Assembly (NCBI RefSeq): GCF_014696615.1
Contig: NZ_JACJQJ010000001.1
Span: 236,903-300,902 of the forward strand
DNA length: 64,000 bases
Direction: 5' to 3'
Origin: Nostoc linckia FACHB-104
Lineage (GTDB): Bacteria > Cyanobacteriota > Cyanobacteriia > Cyanobacteriales > Nostocaceae
The position numbers were made by a program, and so were the translations under genes. This document shows positions 1-9,672 of the stretch, in pieces (position 1 is the first letter of the stretch; every line of letters begins with the position of its first letter). The notes below the pieces were generated by a model. That model searched no databases. It had not been told where the DNA came from and worked only from the letters and a program-made list of their open reading frames with translations.

Positions 1-1
1 A

Positions 2-1552
2 CAAGTTGCTACAAAATGGGGTGTTGAGCTAATACTTTACCCGATATACCTGCTGTTGCAGCCAGATCAATCATCAGAGAGAACTCTGTCTAGTAAAGAA
101 CCGCCAACAAGGTTACAGTTAGAAGCCGAAACTCCTCCACCTGCTGACACCCCCATTCAGAATGTACTAGAGACTGTCAAAAATTTGCCATTTACAGAAA
201 CTACAACCACACCCTCAAATAGTATATCTACAGTTAAAAAACCCTTAGTTTTTTTAGAATCTTTGTGGTTGCAATTTTTACCCGAGTTACCAAGCAATAA
301 CTCGACTCTTTCGCAATCATTGACTATTTTAGATAATCCGGCAGGCAGTCTCAACCCCTCACCGCAATATCAAATGGTGCAGGGAATTGCGACAAATTTA
401 GAAAATCGCAATTTATTACTTATTACTACCGATAATGAAACTTTAGATATTTTAACCTCGCAACAGCAAGCAAAATTAGAAAATTTAATCATTAATGAAA
501 TTGCTAACTATTGGCGTGCTTGGCGCTTATTAGAAGCGAAAAAAGAAGCTAATTTTTTACCAGAAATTGAACGATTATTAACAAAGCTAACTGGTGGTAA
601 ACCAGAAGAAACACCAGTTTTGGCTCCTGGCGATGTAATTGAAGAGGTAATAGAACCAGAAGCTTTACCAAGTGCCCCAACAGCGTTAGCATTTTTAGAT
701 AAAGTTATTGCCAATTGGGAATCAAATATTGTAGTACCAATGCAACAACGTAGCCAAGGAATTATTCGAGTTGCTCAGACTCAATTTAATATCTTTCTTT
801 ATGGTAAAGAACAACTAGCAGCTAGAGGACAATTAATAGTCTCGGCTGATAGTCTAGAAACTCAAACGCCAAATATTCCCGCTTTGATAGCGGCGGCGGT
901 AAATTACTTTTTTGGTATTGGTAGCGATCAAAAACTGGGTAATAAAGAAACGAGAAATCAACTTCCCGGCAAAAAATTCCCCCATCTTCCTACTAAATCG
1001 CTTAAAAATAATCCAGTAGTAAATAAGGTTTCTACCCCAGACCCTTGGTTGACGTGGGATGATTTATTTGGTGAGTCTGAAACTGCTGTAGTTAATCCAG
1101 ATAAAGCATCTGCGGAACTAAATCCTGCTTTACCAGCCAATCCATCAGCAATACCTGCTATACCAAAAAATTTAGTTAAGAGTTATCAAAACTTTTTACA
1201 ACAACCACAAAAAGATGCTGGTTTAGTACAACAGAAAAAAACTCCTCGTAATCTTACTTCTACTAACAAAAAATCCAGCAAAGTTACTGCTAGTAAGCGA
1301 ACTCCTGCTTCTATTTCTCAACCTAAAACTCAAACTACCAGTGTTAGTCAAAAAGGTGTAATTTCTCAGCATCAAAAAACTACTCAAGTTGAGGCGCAGC
1401 CAGATTGGATAGAAACTAAAGCCACCCTAGTTGAATATGAAAAGCACATTTTAGAGAAGATTCTAGAATGGCTTGATACTATTATGCTGTGGTTAGAAGA
1501 AATAGCTTTAAACCTGATTAGTTTTTTAAAAGGTTTATTGCGAATTAAATAA
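2..1552 (+). CDS. Hypothetical protein, 5' end outside the window
   Basis: The reading frame is open from base 2, so the gene starts before the window; an apparent TTG start at 56 is only an internal codon. The visible N-terminal part (about 18 residues before that TTG) is hydrophobic and reads like the WGVELILYPIY segment I associate with a conserved cyanobacterial hypothetical family. About 500 residues are visible: a Pro/Thr-rich stretch, a globular middle part (roughly residues 100-310), a Ser/Thr/Lys/Gln-rich low-complexity linker (roughly 370-450) and a C-terminal amphipathic or membrane-associated helix rich in Leu, Ile and Trp. I do not recognise a catalytic motif. The next gene follows after 211 bases on the same strand. 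Function unknown. Confidence 0.75.
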   Translation, partial: QVATKWGVELILYPIYLLLQPDQSSERTLSSKEPPTRLQLEAETPPPADTPIQNVLETVKNLPFTETTTTPSNSISTVKKPLVFLESLWLQFLPELPSNNSTLSQSLTILDNPAGSLNPSPQYQMVQGIATNLENRNLLLITTDNETLDILTSQQQAKLENLIINEIANYWRAWRLLEAKKEANFLPEIERLLTKLTGGKPEETPVLAPGDVIEEVIEPEALPSAPTALAFLDKVIANWESNIVVPMQQRSQGIIRVAQTQFNIFLYGKEQLAARGQLIVSADSLETQTPNIPALIAAAVNYFFGIGSDQKLGNKETRNQLPGKKFPHLPTKSLKNNPVVNKVSTPDPWLTWDDLFGESETAVVNPDKASAELNPALPANPSAIPAIPKNLVKSYQNFLQQPQKDAGLVQQKKTPRNLTSTNKKSSKVTASKRTPASISQPKTQTTSVSQKGVISQHQKTTQVEAQPDWIETKATLVEYEKHILEKILEWLDTIMLWLEEIALNLISFLKGLLRIK

Positions 1553-1701
1553 TTTTCCCTCAAGAACTGCTTTAATCACTTCTTACAGTGCAGGACGTAA
1601 GCGATCATAGCCAAACCGACCTACTTAACTGCGATTTTATCCCCCCAGATTTTCAGGCGTTTCTGTCTATGGATGGGGGTATGAAATAGCTAGGAGGAAA
1701 T

Positions 1702-1758
1702 ATGGTTAGTATTTGGGGGAATAGAATCACCCAACAAAGCCCAATCCTTAGTCCTTAG
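1702..1758 (+). CDS. Possible 18-codon leader ORF before the DUF3611 gene
   Basis: An ATG at 1702 sits 5-6 bases after a near-perfect Shine-Dalgarno sequence (TAGGAGGAAA, 1691-1700) and opens an 18-residue frame that stops at 1756-1758. The next ATG, which starts the DUF3611 gene, is only five bases further on and has no Shine-Dalgarno of its own. This is the arrangement expected for a translated leader peptide or for translational coupling. The peptide has no obvious run of one amino acid, so classical attenuation is not indicated. It may also be chance. Confidence 0.35.
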   Translation: MVSIWGNRITQQSPILSP

Positions 1759-1763
1759 CTCAA

Positions 1764-2345
1764 ATGGCAAGTAATATGCAAACCGAAACAGAAGCGCGAT
1801 CGCTCGCACCAGCAGTTCAAGGAATCGCTAATACTCTTCGCCTCACAGGCTGGCTTACCTTCTGGGTACAGTTGGGATTAGCTGTGGTTTCTGGCTTATC
1901 TTTGTTGTTTGCGGCGACTGGCCGCGGCTTTAGCGATCAACCAAATGCAGGTCTTGGGGTGGGCATATTTTGGGCCGCATCTGCAATTATTGTGTTGTTA
2001 TTCAGCGTTTATTGGAATTTTCGTTACACTCGCATAGGTAAACGTTTAGGAAATCCTAATCCATCTCTACATCCCAGCAAAGCAGATACAGTCAGTGCAA
2101 TTCGCCTAGGAATTATCGCCGCTTTAATCGGTATACTTTTAAGCCTCTTGGGTGCAGGTGCAACTTTAGGAGTATTAGTAGCAAAATCTATCTCCCAACC
2201 TCCAGGGGTTGCATTCACCGACCCTGATAAAATTATTCGCGCGCTTGATGTATTTGTAGCAGTAGCAAACATCAACGGAATAGCGGCTCACTTTGTCGGT
2301 GCTGTCGCTTCGCTATGGCTATTAGAGCGAGTGCATCAACACTAG
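1764..2345 (+). CDS. DUF3611 family membrane protein
   Basis: A 193-residue protein with about four hydrophobic segments (near residues 27-48, 62-85, 112-138 and 160-182) and a short polar N-terminus. The sequence resembles the DUF3611 family, found in cyanobacteria and plant chloroplasts; its biochemical role is not established. The strongest ribosome binding site upstream belongs to a short leader frame ending five bases before this ATG, so expression may be coupled to it. The gene converges on the phosphatase gene at 2378, whose stop lies 32 bases away. Family assignment is from memory of the sequence pattern. Confidence 0.75.
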   Translation: MASNMQTETEARSLAPAVQGIANTLRLTGWLTFWVQLGLAVVSGLSLLFAATGRGFSDQPNAGLGVGIFWAASAIIVLLFSVYWNFRYTRIGKRLGNPNPSLHPSKADTVSAIRLGIIAALIGILLSLLGAGATLGVLVAKSISQPPGVAFTDPDKIIRALDVFVAVANINGIAAHFVGAVASLWLLERVHQH

Positions 2346-2377
2346 TAACGCTGAGCGGAATTCGCCAGAAGGGTTGA

Positions 2378-3769
2378 CTATTCTATTTGTAAAACAACCA
2401 AAGTCATGTCATCGGTATTTTGTTTTTCATCACCGATGAATTGTTGAACTTGGTCGAACAAGTAATCAACTATTTCTTCTGGCCCATCGCAATACCGACA
2501 AGCAGCGCTGAAGGAAGCAACGAAGTTTTCTTCATCGAAGCGATCGCCTCCGGCTGCAGCGGCATCTGTTAAGCCATCTGTATAGTAAATAATTGTATCC
2601 CCAGGTTCTAGTTGTGCCTGGGCATCTTCATATTGGCTATTGGCATCTAAACCAATCAGCATCCCCAAGGTATCTAACCGAGTTACAGTTTTTGTAGCTG
2701 CGTGCCACCATAAAGGTGGATTATGTGCCGCATTACTGTAAGACAAAATTCTGGTGTGGGGATTATATTCTGAATAAAATAGTGTCACGAATCGGTGCGA
2801 ATTTTCTAAATCCGCATACATAACTCTATTTAAGTTTTGCAAGATCCGTGATGGAGAATTACCGTGTAATACTTCTCCCCTCAGCATTCCTCGCATCATC
2901 GTCATAATTAGGCCTGCGGGGACTCCTTTACCCATCACATCCCCAATTACTAAACCCCAAGAACCAGTTTCTAAACCATTTTTATTATTTAAATTAATTT
3001 GATTTTGATTGGTAGGAATAAAGTCGTAGTAATCTCCGCCTACACGATTAGCTGGTTTACAACGTGCAGCTAAGGCTGCACCAGGAATTGAGGGACATTG
3101 GCGTGGTAGCAGTCGGCGTTGAATTTCTGCACCAATTTCTAATTCTTGATCTAAACGTTCTTTCTTTCTCAGTTCCACTGCTAGTTCATCGTTTTCAATG
3201 GCTACAGCAGTTTGATCAGCTACTAGCCGGACTAACTTTTGTCTAGTTTCTGTCCAACTATATTCAGGATCGCGGCTTAAAACATAAAGCCATCCCCGTT
3301 CTGTATGTTTTACTAAAATTGCTGTGCCAAATATTTGCACATCTGGCCCCAAATAACGGTGCATTTGATCGTCTAAAATTCCCGTGGCGGTTGTTAGTGG
3401 GGCGCTATTTTGTAAAAGTGTGATTTGACTAGTAGCTGTTTCTAAGGCTTTACGAATATTGCGACGTTGTCCGCTGTCTTGCCAGTGTAGTTGTTCTAAT
3501 CTGACTTGACCATTTGGTTTATAAAGAAATAGGGCGCTGCCATCCCCATCTGTAACTCTGGTTGCCATCAGCGGTATCAATTCCAAAAATTGATTCAAAT
3601 TATTAAAGCTTCTGAGGGCAAATCCTAAAGAACTTAACAAATCCTGAATTTTGTTCTGTTCACGGTGCAGCCTTGCCACGAGTTCTTTCAATGCGACAAC
3701 TGGAGTGACATCCGTCGTAGCACCATTATTACTATCAGTGGGTTGAGAGGGCAGTTGAGACACAATCAC
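2378..3769 (-). CDS. GAF-domain PP2C (SpoIIE/RsbU-type) serine phosphatase
   Basis: A 463-residue protein. The first part (about 35-205) has a GAF-like sensor fold and ends in a helical linker (about 200-225); the rest is a SpoIIE-type PP2C phosphatase. Metal-binding motifs are intact: VGGDYYDF, GDVMGKGVPA, NAAHNPP, YTDGLTDA and a C-terminal DDMTLVV. Such proteins dephosphorylate anti-sigma-factor antagonists (STAS proteins) or related phosphoproteins in partner-switching pathways; in filamentous cyanobacteria partner switching includes the Hmp/Hps regulation of motility. No membrane segment is visible, so it is probably cytoplasmic. The frame begins with GTG; no good Shine-Dalgarno is visible. 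No STAS or anti-sigma partner lies next to it, so its target is unknown. Confidence 0.85.
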   Translation of the reverse strand: MIVSQLPSQPTDSNNGATTDVTPVVALKELVARLHREQNKIQDLLSSLGFALRSFNNLNQFLELIPLMATRVTDGDGSALFLYKPNGQVRLEQLHWQDSGQRRNIRKALETATSQITLLQNSAPLTTATGILDDQMHRYLGPDVQIFGTAILVKHTERGWLYVLSRDPEYSWTETRQKLVRLVADQTAVAIENDELAVELRKKERLDQELEIGAEIQRRLLPRQCPSIPGAALAARCKPANRVGGDYYDFIPTNQNQINLNNKNGLETGSWGLVIGDVMGKGVPAGLIMTMMRGMLRGEVLHGNSPSRILQNLNRVMYADLENSHRFVTLFYSEYNPHTRILSYSNAAHNPPLWWHAATKTVTRLDTLGMLIGLDANSQYEDAQAQLEPGDTIIYYTDGLTDAAAAGGDRFDEENFVASFSAACRYCDGPEEIVDYLFDQVQQFIGDEKQNTDDMTLVVLQIE

Positions 3770-5012
3770 AGGTATTATTACATTTTAATAAAGGCAAACT
3801 TTTAGATTACTGATAAATCCTTTGGCTTTAGCATTGCTAAACCATATTGGGGCAAGATTTGTCATTTTAGCAAGAGTAGAAAGACGTAAGCTGTTAATTA
3901 TATAAGTATTGCATTTGCTGATTATATTTCTTCTGAAAGATAGTAATTATAACTAATGTAATTTTCTTCATAAACTACAACGTCAAACTCCGCAGTTTCC
4001 GGCAGACACTAGCAAAATTGTAATTTTTTCATAAGCTAATTACTTAGTTGTATATCTGGCAACAGAAAAATTCCTTTTAACAGAAATAATATATTACGTT
4101 ACCAGTTGGATTTTGTGGGGGTGAGGGGTATCAGTCATGAGGGGTCTCGGGGTCTATCGATAGGTTGAGACCATGTAAATGATAGCTATCCCAAAGGTTA
4201 AAAATATGTAAATAAAATGTGCTGGATCTTGCCGGCAAATGCAAGATAGCTAAGCGATTCGCACACCTTTGAGAATATCAGCCCTTAAATTTTAAGCCTC
4301 AAGCCTGAGACAGAATTTTGTATTTTTATAACCATATTTTACACCTTTAAATTTTGTACAGAGAATAATCGTAGACTTCATAAAAAGTAGAGACTGATAA
4401 TACACTTAAGAGTTTCTACTGATTGCTGACAACAATGTACTGTTGACTGAGCAATTATGCAAAGGTTTCTGGGTACTTACTTTTCATAGAAACGAGCCTA
4501 AATTTGCACAGGAATGCCTGAAACTTTCTGCTGGTGAGGGTTTAAGGATATCCCAATAATTAAAATCTGAAAACCTCTACACCCTTATACCCTGAAATTT
4601 TTTTTCACGTACCTGTAAATTTAGGAAAACTAGTAAGGCTATCACTAGGTTGGTAGCTATCCTAAGCGATGAATAGCCTTTCGCCTGTGGAAAAGGTTAC
4701 AGAGTTTTCTCGGCAGCAAGTAACTATTGCCATGCTACTAGTAACTTCATCATTAGGAAGTTAAAAACGCAGCATTAGAGTAGAATTCTAGCAAAGGTTG
4801 TACGAATGTGCGAAAAAACAATTTTTTTTTAGAATTTAACCTGTTTATGAGAAGTTGGTAGTACTGAGAATCGAGTACTCAAACCAAAGCGGTAAGGTGA
4901 GGTAAAGATAATCATAGGGGCACAACATATTGTGCCCCTAGCCTTGTACTTCATTTACCAGAAATACGCTGTATGAGTTTTTCAAGAGAAATCCTAACTG
5001 ACAAATTATCAA
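3770..5012. other. 1.2-kb gap without a recognisable gene
   Basis: AT-rich DNA between the phosphatase gene and ftsY. I see no convincing coding frame or structured RNA family. It should contain the minus-strand promoter of the phosphatase gene near 3770-3950. It also holds an imperfect hairpin around 4143-4171 (GGTCT/AGACC arms) and a palindromic dispersed repeat near 4904-4970, reported separately. Confidence 0.5.
4904..4970. repeat. Palindromic dispersed repeat, copy 1
   Basis: The core 4916-4939 is a near-perfect 24-base palindrome with arms AGGGGCACAA and TTGTGCCCCT. The flanks (GATAATCAT before the core, an ATTTACCAGAAATACGCT-like tail after it) match a second copy near 24543-24610. 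Shared flanks beyond the palindrome indicate copies of one element rather than two chance hairpins. No coding capacity; MITE-like or REP-like. Confidence 0.7.
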
Positions 5013-6722
5013 TCAGCCATTCAGGAGTGCTTCGACAAACTCGTAGCTAGAAAAGGGACGCAAGTCTTCAATACCTTCACCCGCACCGATAAAGCGAATG
5101 GGTAAACCTAGCTGCTGCACCACAGCCAGCGCCACGCCTCCCTTAGCAGTACCATCCAACTTAGTTAACACTACACCACTGAGTTGAGCTGCTTGGGAGA
5201 AAACCTCTGCTTGCCGCAATCCATTTTGACCTAAAGTAGAGTCGAGAACTAGCAGGGATTCGACTTTGGCATTAGGAGCTTTTTTGTCGATAATCCGGCG
5301 AATTTTACTAAGTTCATCCATTAAATTTTTCTTGTTTTGCAATCGCCCTGCGGTATCAACCAGCAGTAACTCAGTGTCCCTAGCTTGGGCTGCGGCGATC
5401 GCATCAAACACCACTGCGGCTGGATCTGTATTTTTTCCCGGATTAGAAATTACTTCCACACCGCTTCTGCTACCCCACACTTTCACCTGTTCCACAGCCG
5501 CAGCCCGGAAGGTATCAGCAGCGCCAATTAAGCATTTATAACCAGATTTTTGGGCGAGGTGGGCGATTTTGCCAATAGTCGTAGTTTTCCCAGCACCATT
5601 TACACCAGTAATTAACCAAATATTTAAGGTTTCCTTTTCTGGGGCAAAGTTGGGCTTGTGGGTTGTTTTTACGGGATTATCCAACATATCCCGAAGAATT
5701 GTTTTCAGATAGGCGATCGCTTCTTCTGGACGGGTAACTTCTTCGCGTAATTTTTGCTGTAGCGAACTAATAATTAAATCTGTCGCCTCCACACCCACAT
5801 CTGCTTGTAGGAGTAATGCCTCAATTTCTGCTACAGCAGCTTGGTTTAGCGGCCCTTGACCAACAATCGCCTTTAGTTGGTTTAAAATATTGCGCCGGGT
5901 TTTATCTAATCCTTGGCGTAATTTTTTCAACCAAGTAATTTCTTCCAGAGAAATATCTTCTGCTCGCCTACCTTGAGCTGCTAAGATTTCTGCTGACCAG
6001 ACAAAACCTTCATCAAAGTCCAGTCCGAGAATTTCTGCAGTTGTCTGTGGTGTTGGGGTTGATGTGGCCGCAACTGGCTGTACTATCTCCGGTTCTGGTA
6101 CTTCAATGGCGCTGGCGATTAATCTTTCCTGTTTTGCTTGTCGTTCCGCCGCCGCCCGTTCTAAGAAGGACAAGTTTGCTGCTGTTGGCTGTGTTGTTTC
6201 TGGGGTAGAAATAGATTCTTCTGTAGCTGCTGTTTCTACCGCACTCACCGTTAATTCTTCTGGGCTAGCAACATCTGGTGTTGCAGGAATTTCTTCTATA
6301 GAAGAAACCGCTACAGTTTCTGGTTCGTTACCAGATAATTCCTCAACAGTTGTTGACTCACCAATTGCATCTAATTCTAAGGGTTGCGTAGTTTCTGCAA
6401 CTGCCGCAGGTTCCTCAGTAATTGTTTCACTCACAGTGGCATCTATTTCTTCTGGTGATGCTGTTTCTGTTAATGCTGCTGGTGTAGTTTCAATTTCAGC
6501 CTCAGCAGGAGAAGTTTCAGCCTCTTGGGATTGCTGTTTTTGCTGAATATTTTTATAAGCGGCTTTCGCAAAAGCTAACAAATCTGCTGCTGTGTCTGAT
6601 GTAGTTGACGTTTCTGCTGGTTCTGGTTGGGGTTCGGAAACAGCAGGGGTTTCTTCCTGCTGTTGTTGCGAGGGAACATCAGAGGAATCGTTATATTGAC
6701 GGCGGAACCAATTAAAAACCAT
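5013..6722 (-). CDS. ftsY: Signal recognition particle receptor FtsY
   Basis: A 569-residue SRP-receptor GTPase that docks ribosome-SRP complexes at the membrane for co-translational insertion. The N-terminal ~215 residues are a low-complexity acidic region rich in Glu, Thr, Ala and Ser. The helical N domain follows (about 265-345), then the G domain with P-loop GVNGAGKTT (from residue 373), DTFRAAA, DTAGR (about 456), TKLDGTAKGG (about 520) and the C-terminal GEGIEDLRPF segment. The acidic A region is longer than in many bacteria but long versions are usual in cyanobacteria. nusB lies 149 bases upstream on the same strand. The first ATG is used. Confidence 0.97.
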   Translation of the reverse strand: MVFNWFRRQYNDSSDVPSQQQQEETPAVSEPQPEPAETSTTSDTAADLLAFAKAAYKNIQQKQQSQEAETSPAEAEIETTPAALTETASPEEIDATVSETITEEPAAVAETTQPLELDAIGESTTVEELSGNEPETVAVSSIEEIPATPDVASPEELTVSAVETAATEESISTPETTQPTAANLSFLERAAAERQAKQERLIASAIEVPEPEIVQPVAATSTPTPQTTAEILGLDFDEGFVWSAEILAAQGRRAEDISLEEITWLKKLRQGLDKTRRNILNQLKAIVGQGPLNQAAVAEIEALLLQADVGVEATDLIISSLQQKLREEVTRPEEAIAYLKTILRDMLDNPVKTTHKPNFAPEKETLNIWLITGVNGAGKTTTIGKIAHLAQKSGYKCLIGAADTFRAAAVEQVKVWGSRSGVEVISNPGKNTDPAAVVFDAIAAAQARDTELLLVDTAGRLQNKKNLMDELSKIRRIIDKKAPNAKVESLLVLDSTLGQNGLRQAEVFSQAAQLSGVVLTKLDGTAKGGVALAVVQQLGLPIRFIGAGEGIEDLRPFSSYEFVEALLNG

Positions 6723-6871
6723 TGCAGCTAGTGAGATTAGTTGTAATTTAAGTAAGAGTTATAAGTTATGAGTGTAATTGAATTCCTGACTTTTTCTTGG
6801 TGTGAAAACCGCCAGGAGATCATCACTACTCATATCTCACTCTTAACTCAAAACTTAGCACTAATAAAACG

Positions 6872-7501
6872 CTATGCAGTCTTTTTCTGCTCCGTGAATC
6901 GGCGCAGTACGCCATTAATAAACCGATGACCTTCGTCTCCGCTGTAGCGTTTGGCTAATTCCACTGCTTCATTGATGGCTACACTATCGGGTAAGCCTAA
7001 AAACAGCATTTCTGCGACCGCAATTCTTAGAATATCCCGATCAATTTGAGCCAAGCGAGTTACTTGCCAATCTACTAATGCAGTAGAAATATGTTCATCG
7101 ATAATATTTCGTTCTTCGTTAACTGTCTTAACAATTTCGATAGCGTATCTGCTAACTGTTTTATCTTGATTGGCGAGTTGAATCAATTCCGGAAACTCTA
7201 CGGCTGCACCCAATTGATTGATGGCAGTTTGGGTAGCGGCGATCGCTTCTTGTAGCATTGTCCGCGCACTATTTAAGTCAGAGGCACGCGTTTGACTAGT
7301 TAAAATGCGATCGTGACTGCGTTGTAGTTCACCAGCTGCATTATCCAAATTATCTTGGACTTCCGACCTCAGAGTACGTACTGCCGCTAATACTAACTTG
7401 GGGAGTTGTTCTTCTGTGAGTTTCTTGGGGTTAACTGGCAACTGACTGAGGCTTAACAGCGCTAGTTCTCGCGCCAGTTGCTGTGGTTTACGGTCTTGCA
7501 T
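6872..7501 (-). CDS. nusB: Transcription antitermination factor NusB
   Basis: A 209-residue RNA-binding protein of the NusB fold, which joins NusE (S10) at boxA of rRNA leaders in antitermination. The diagnostic C-terminal half is intact: [12 protein letters not shown], the [12 protein letters not shown] motif and FINGVLRRF. It is longer than the ~140-residue E. coli protein because of an extra helical segment (about 50-130), which cyanobacterial versions share. It sits between the DUF502 gene (93 bases upstream) and ftsY (149 bases downstream), all on the minus strand, and may share a transcript with them. Confidence 0.95.
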   Translation of the reverse strand: MQDRKPQQLARELALLSLSQLPVNPKKLTEEQLPKLVLAAVRTLRSEVQDNLDNAAGELQRSHDRILTSQTRASDLNSARTMLQEAIAATQTAINQLGAAVEFPELIQLANQDKTVSRYAIEIVKTVNEERNIIDEHISTALVDWQVTRLAQIDRDILRIAVAEMLFLGLPDSVAINEAVELAKRYSGDEGHRFINGVLRRFTEQKKTA

Positions 7502-7593
7502 AAAAGTAAGTTGGAGTTAGTTAAGACTGATAAAAGTAGGGAGAACGAATTTAGGAGTCTATAGATTTTGCTATAGTCAGACAACCATATTAT

Positions 7594-8409
7594 CTATTTG
7601 TTGGTAACTTTCTCCGAGTGATTTGAATTTTCTACTAGGGGGATGATTTTTGACTTTGTTTCTAGTGCTGTTACGTCCTCTTGAGAGATGGCTATAACTG
7701 TATTAGGGGCGACAATACCACCAGAAACTACTATTTTAAAAGCATCTTCTATGGACATCGAAAGGGATATCACCTCATCTTCAGGAACGATCGCATACCA
7801 TCCTGTAGTGGGGTTGGGAGTTGTAGGGATAAAAACACTCAACATCGGACGAGACATTTGAGCTTGAATCTCATTGCTGATGATACCCGTCACAAAAGCG
7901 ATCGCCCATACTCCTCGCCTGGGATACTCTAACAAAATTACACGGCGAAATTTGCCAGGAGAATCTTTGAGCAGCGTTTCCAAAAGCTGTTTCAGAGTTT
8001 TATATACCTGTCCCGCTAAAGGAATTGCCTGTAAAAGCTGTTCGCCAAAATCTAGTAACCACCGCCCCGCAATATTTCGCGCCATCAAGCCAATTACAAG
8101 AATACTCAGCAGTGGTACAGCTAACCCAACTCCTAAATTCAGTATATTTACTAGTATAGGATGCAATCCCTCAAACGGGTTGAGTTGTTTGGGAATTTGG
8201 GTAAGAAAGTTAATGACCCAACTTGCAATGGTAATAGTTAGCCAGATTGTAGTTGCTAGGGGAATTACTACCAACAACCCAGCAATCAGGTCATTTTTTA
8301 AGTCCTGTTTTAGGCGATTCATTACCAAGTCCCGATTCTCCTTACTTAGGCTAGTGGAACTTTTTTTATCAGTCTTGATACCAACCGATTCATGCCAGCG
8401 TATTGACAT
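7594..8409 (-). CDS. DUF502 family membrane protein
   Basis: A 271-residue protein with two strong membrane segments (about 41-66 and 86-110) followed by a soluble domain containing the LEYPRRGVWAIAFVTG and PTTPNPTTGW motifs typical of DUF502. The family is widespread in bacteria and plants and its role is not settled. An internal Met at residue 30 (8322), directly before the conserved region, is an alternative start; the first 29 residues are Lys/Ser-rich and could be untranslated. The gene lies directly upstream of nusB, a neighbourhood I associate with cyanobacteria. Confidence 0.85.
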   Translation of the reverse strand: MSIRWHESVGIKTDKKSSTSLSKENRDLVMNRLKQDLKNDLIAGLLVVIPLATTIWLTITIASWVINFLTQIPKQLNPFEGLHPILVNILNLGVGLAVPLLSILVIGLMARNIAGRWLLDFGEQLLQAIPLAGQVYKTLKQLLETLLKDSPGKFRRVILLEYPRRGVWAIAFVTGIISNEIQAQMSRPMLSVFIPTTPNPTTGWYAIVPEDEVISLSMSIEDAFKIVVSGGIVAPNTVIAISQEDVTALETKSKIIPLVENSNHSEKVTNK

Positions 8410-8796
8410 AATTTGAGGTACAAGCTACCACAAGCAAATTTTGCCAACGCTATTTAATTGCATAGTAGATCGCTACGAAGTGCGGCTGCGCTAGTTAGCT
8501 GAGAAAATGTTACTTTTCTTCACTAAATTTGTAAAATATTATTACAAATTTTTTCAGCCTTATTAAAACTACCGCACCTAATTAAAAGCTGCTAATACTT
8601 CTGAAAGTACAAGCAGATAGTCGTAAAGCCGTTTTTGATGTTAAATCTGTTTTAGAGAGACAAGAATAACTTTTCTAAAAAAATTATATAAAAAAATATT
8701 AATTTATCATAACGGAGATTGGGAAAAGCAGAGGGGCAGGGAGCAGGGGAGAAATTAGTAATAAACAACACCAAACCCCAAACCCCAAACCCCAAA
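8410..8796. other. Intergenic region with short tandem repeats
   Basis: 387 bases with no gene that I can support. The stretch next to the glycosyltransferase stop contains GC-poor filler and a run of heptamer repeats (8771-8796). The part near 8410-8600 should carry the promoter of the DUF502-nusB-ftsY group. Confidence 0.5.
8771..8796. repeat. Heptamer tandem repeat (CCAAACC)
   Basis: Three perfect copies of CCAAACC and a fourth that degenerates to CCAAATT, abutting the stop codon of the glycosyltransferase gene. Short tandem repeats of seven bases (STRR) are a known feature of Nostocales genomes. Confidence 0.85.
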
Positions 8797-9672
8797 TTAA
8801 ACCACATCAACCTGTGTACTTGTTTGTGAAATCGGTACTTTTGTCTCTAAGCTAGGAACGGGCATATGCTTCATTTCCCATGCTTTCAGCAAAATTAAGT
8901 ATTCGTAGAATGCCTGTAATGTACACCAAGCCATGCCAGCGCGTCCATCTAAACAGCCGCCTAATAAAAAATACATATAAAAGAAGCGTACCAGTGGCCT
9001 AGCAGGTAATCGCAAAGATAAGTCTTTTAAGGCGCGGCGTTTTTCTACCTCTGATTTACCAAAAAATAAATTTTGCCATTTCACATTGCCTTGTTCTATT
9101 TGATGCAATGTCTCTATAGCCTCATCAGTAGAATAACGGTTATGCTTGTCAATCCAACGGCTCAAACCCTTGCTACAAGTGTAGTGAGGATAAGTTTCTT
9201 TTAAAAAGCTGGTTGCACCATTACAAACCTCACGTTCAGTATGTCCGTAATCTGTAAACCACACTTTACCATGACGGAAAAGACGTAGTTGGTAACGCGG
9301 ATATTGGGTACTGTGGCGAATCCAACGATTCATAAACATGACACGTTCTGCAACGTAGTAACCAATGTAGTCTGGATTTTGTGTTGCTTGTTCGCATTCT
9401 GCAAACAGTTCTGGTGTCATACGTTCATCAGCTTCTAGAATGTAGACCCATTCATGCTTGGGCATAATAGACTCTAGCATCCAAGTACGCTGTCGCCCGT
9501 GGCTTTCAAAAGGGTGTTCAAAGACGCGAACTGGATAGCGATTGGCAATTTCTACAGTGCGATCGCTGCTGCATGAATCCACAACAATAATGTCATCCGA
9601 TAACATTGCTGACTCTATACAAGCAGCAATGTCTAATTCTTCGTTATAAGTCAGTATAAAAACAGAAAACAT
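8797..9672 (-). CDS. Family 2 glycosyltransferase (WaaE/KdtX-like), end of hps locus
   Basis: A 291-residue GT-A enzyme. The N-terminus FSVFILTYNEE is followed by DDIIVVDSCSSDRT (nucleotide binding) and the ILEADERMTPE segment, which supplies the acidic metal site; RYQLRLFRHG and the FTDYGHTERE motif follow. This pattern is typical of WaaE-like transferases that add sugars to lipid- or polymer-linked saccharides. The ATG at 9672 is preferred over an upstream in-frame TTG at 9678. It is the last gene of the hps-type cluster and probably contributes a sugar to the same polysaccharide, although a 341-base gap separates it from hpsJ. The sugar specificity cannot be read from sequence. Confidence 0.85.
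   Translation of the reverse strand: MFSVFILTYNEELDIAACIESAMLSDDIIVVDSCSSDRTVEIANRYPVRVFEHPFESHGRQRTWMLESIMPKHEWVYILEADERMTPELFAECEQATQNPDYIGYYVAERVMFMNRWIRHSTQYPRYQLRLFRHGKVWFTDYGHTEREVCNGATSFLKETYPHYTCSKGLSRWIDKHNRYSTDEAIETLHQIEQGNVKWQNLFFGKSEVEKRRALKDLSLRLPARPLVRFFYMYFLLGGCLDGRAGMAWCTLQAFYEYLILLKAWEMKHMPVPSLETKVPISQTSTQVDVV

Noticed and set aside
6064..6546. Long plus-strand frame opposite ftsY
   Set aside because: It is the complement of the low-complexity acidic region of FtsY, rich in Ser, Val and Ala by base composition only.
7874..8416. 180-codon plus-strand frame opposite the DUF502 gene
   Set aside because: Antisense shadow of a well-supported gene; no ribosome site or family.
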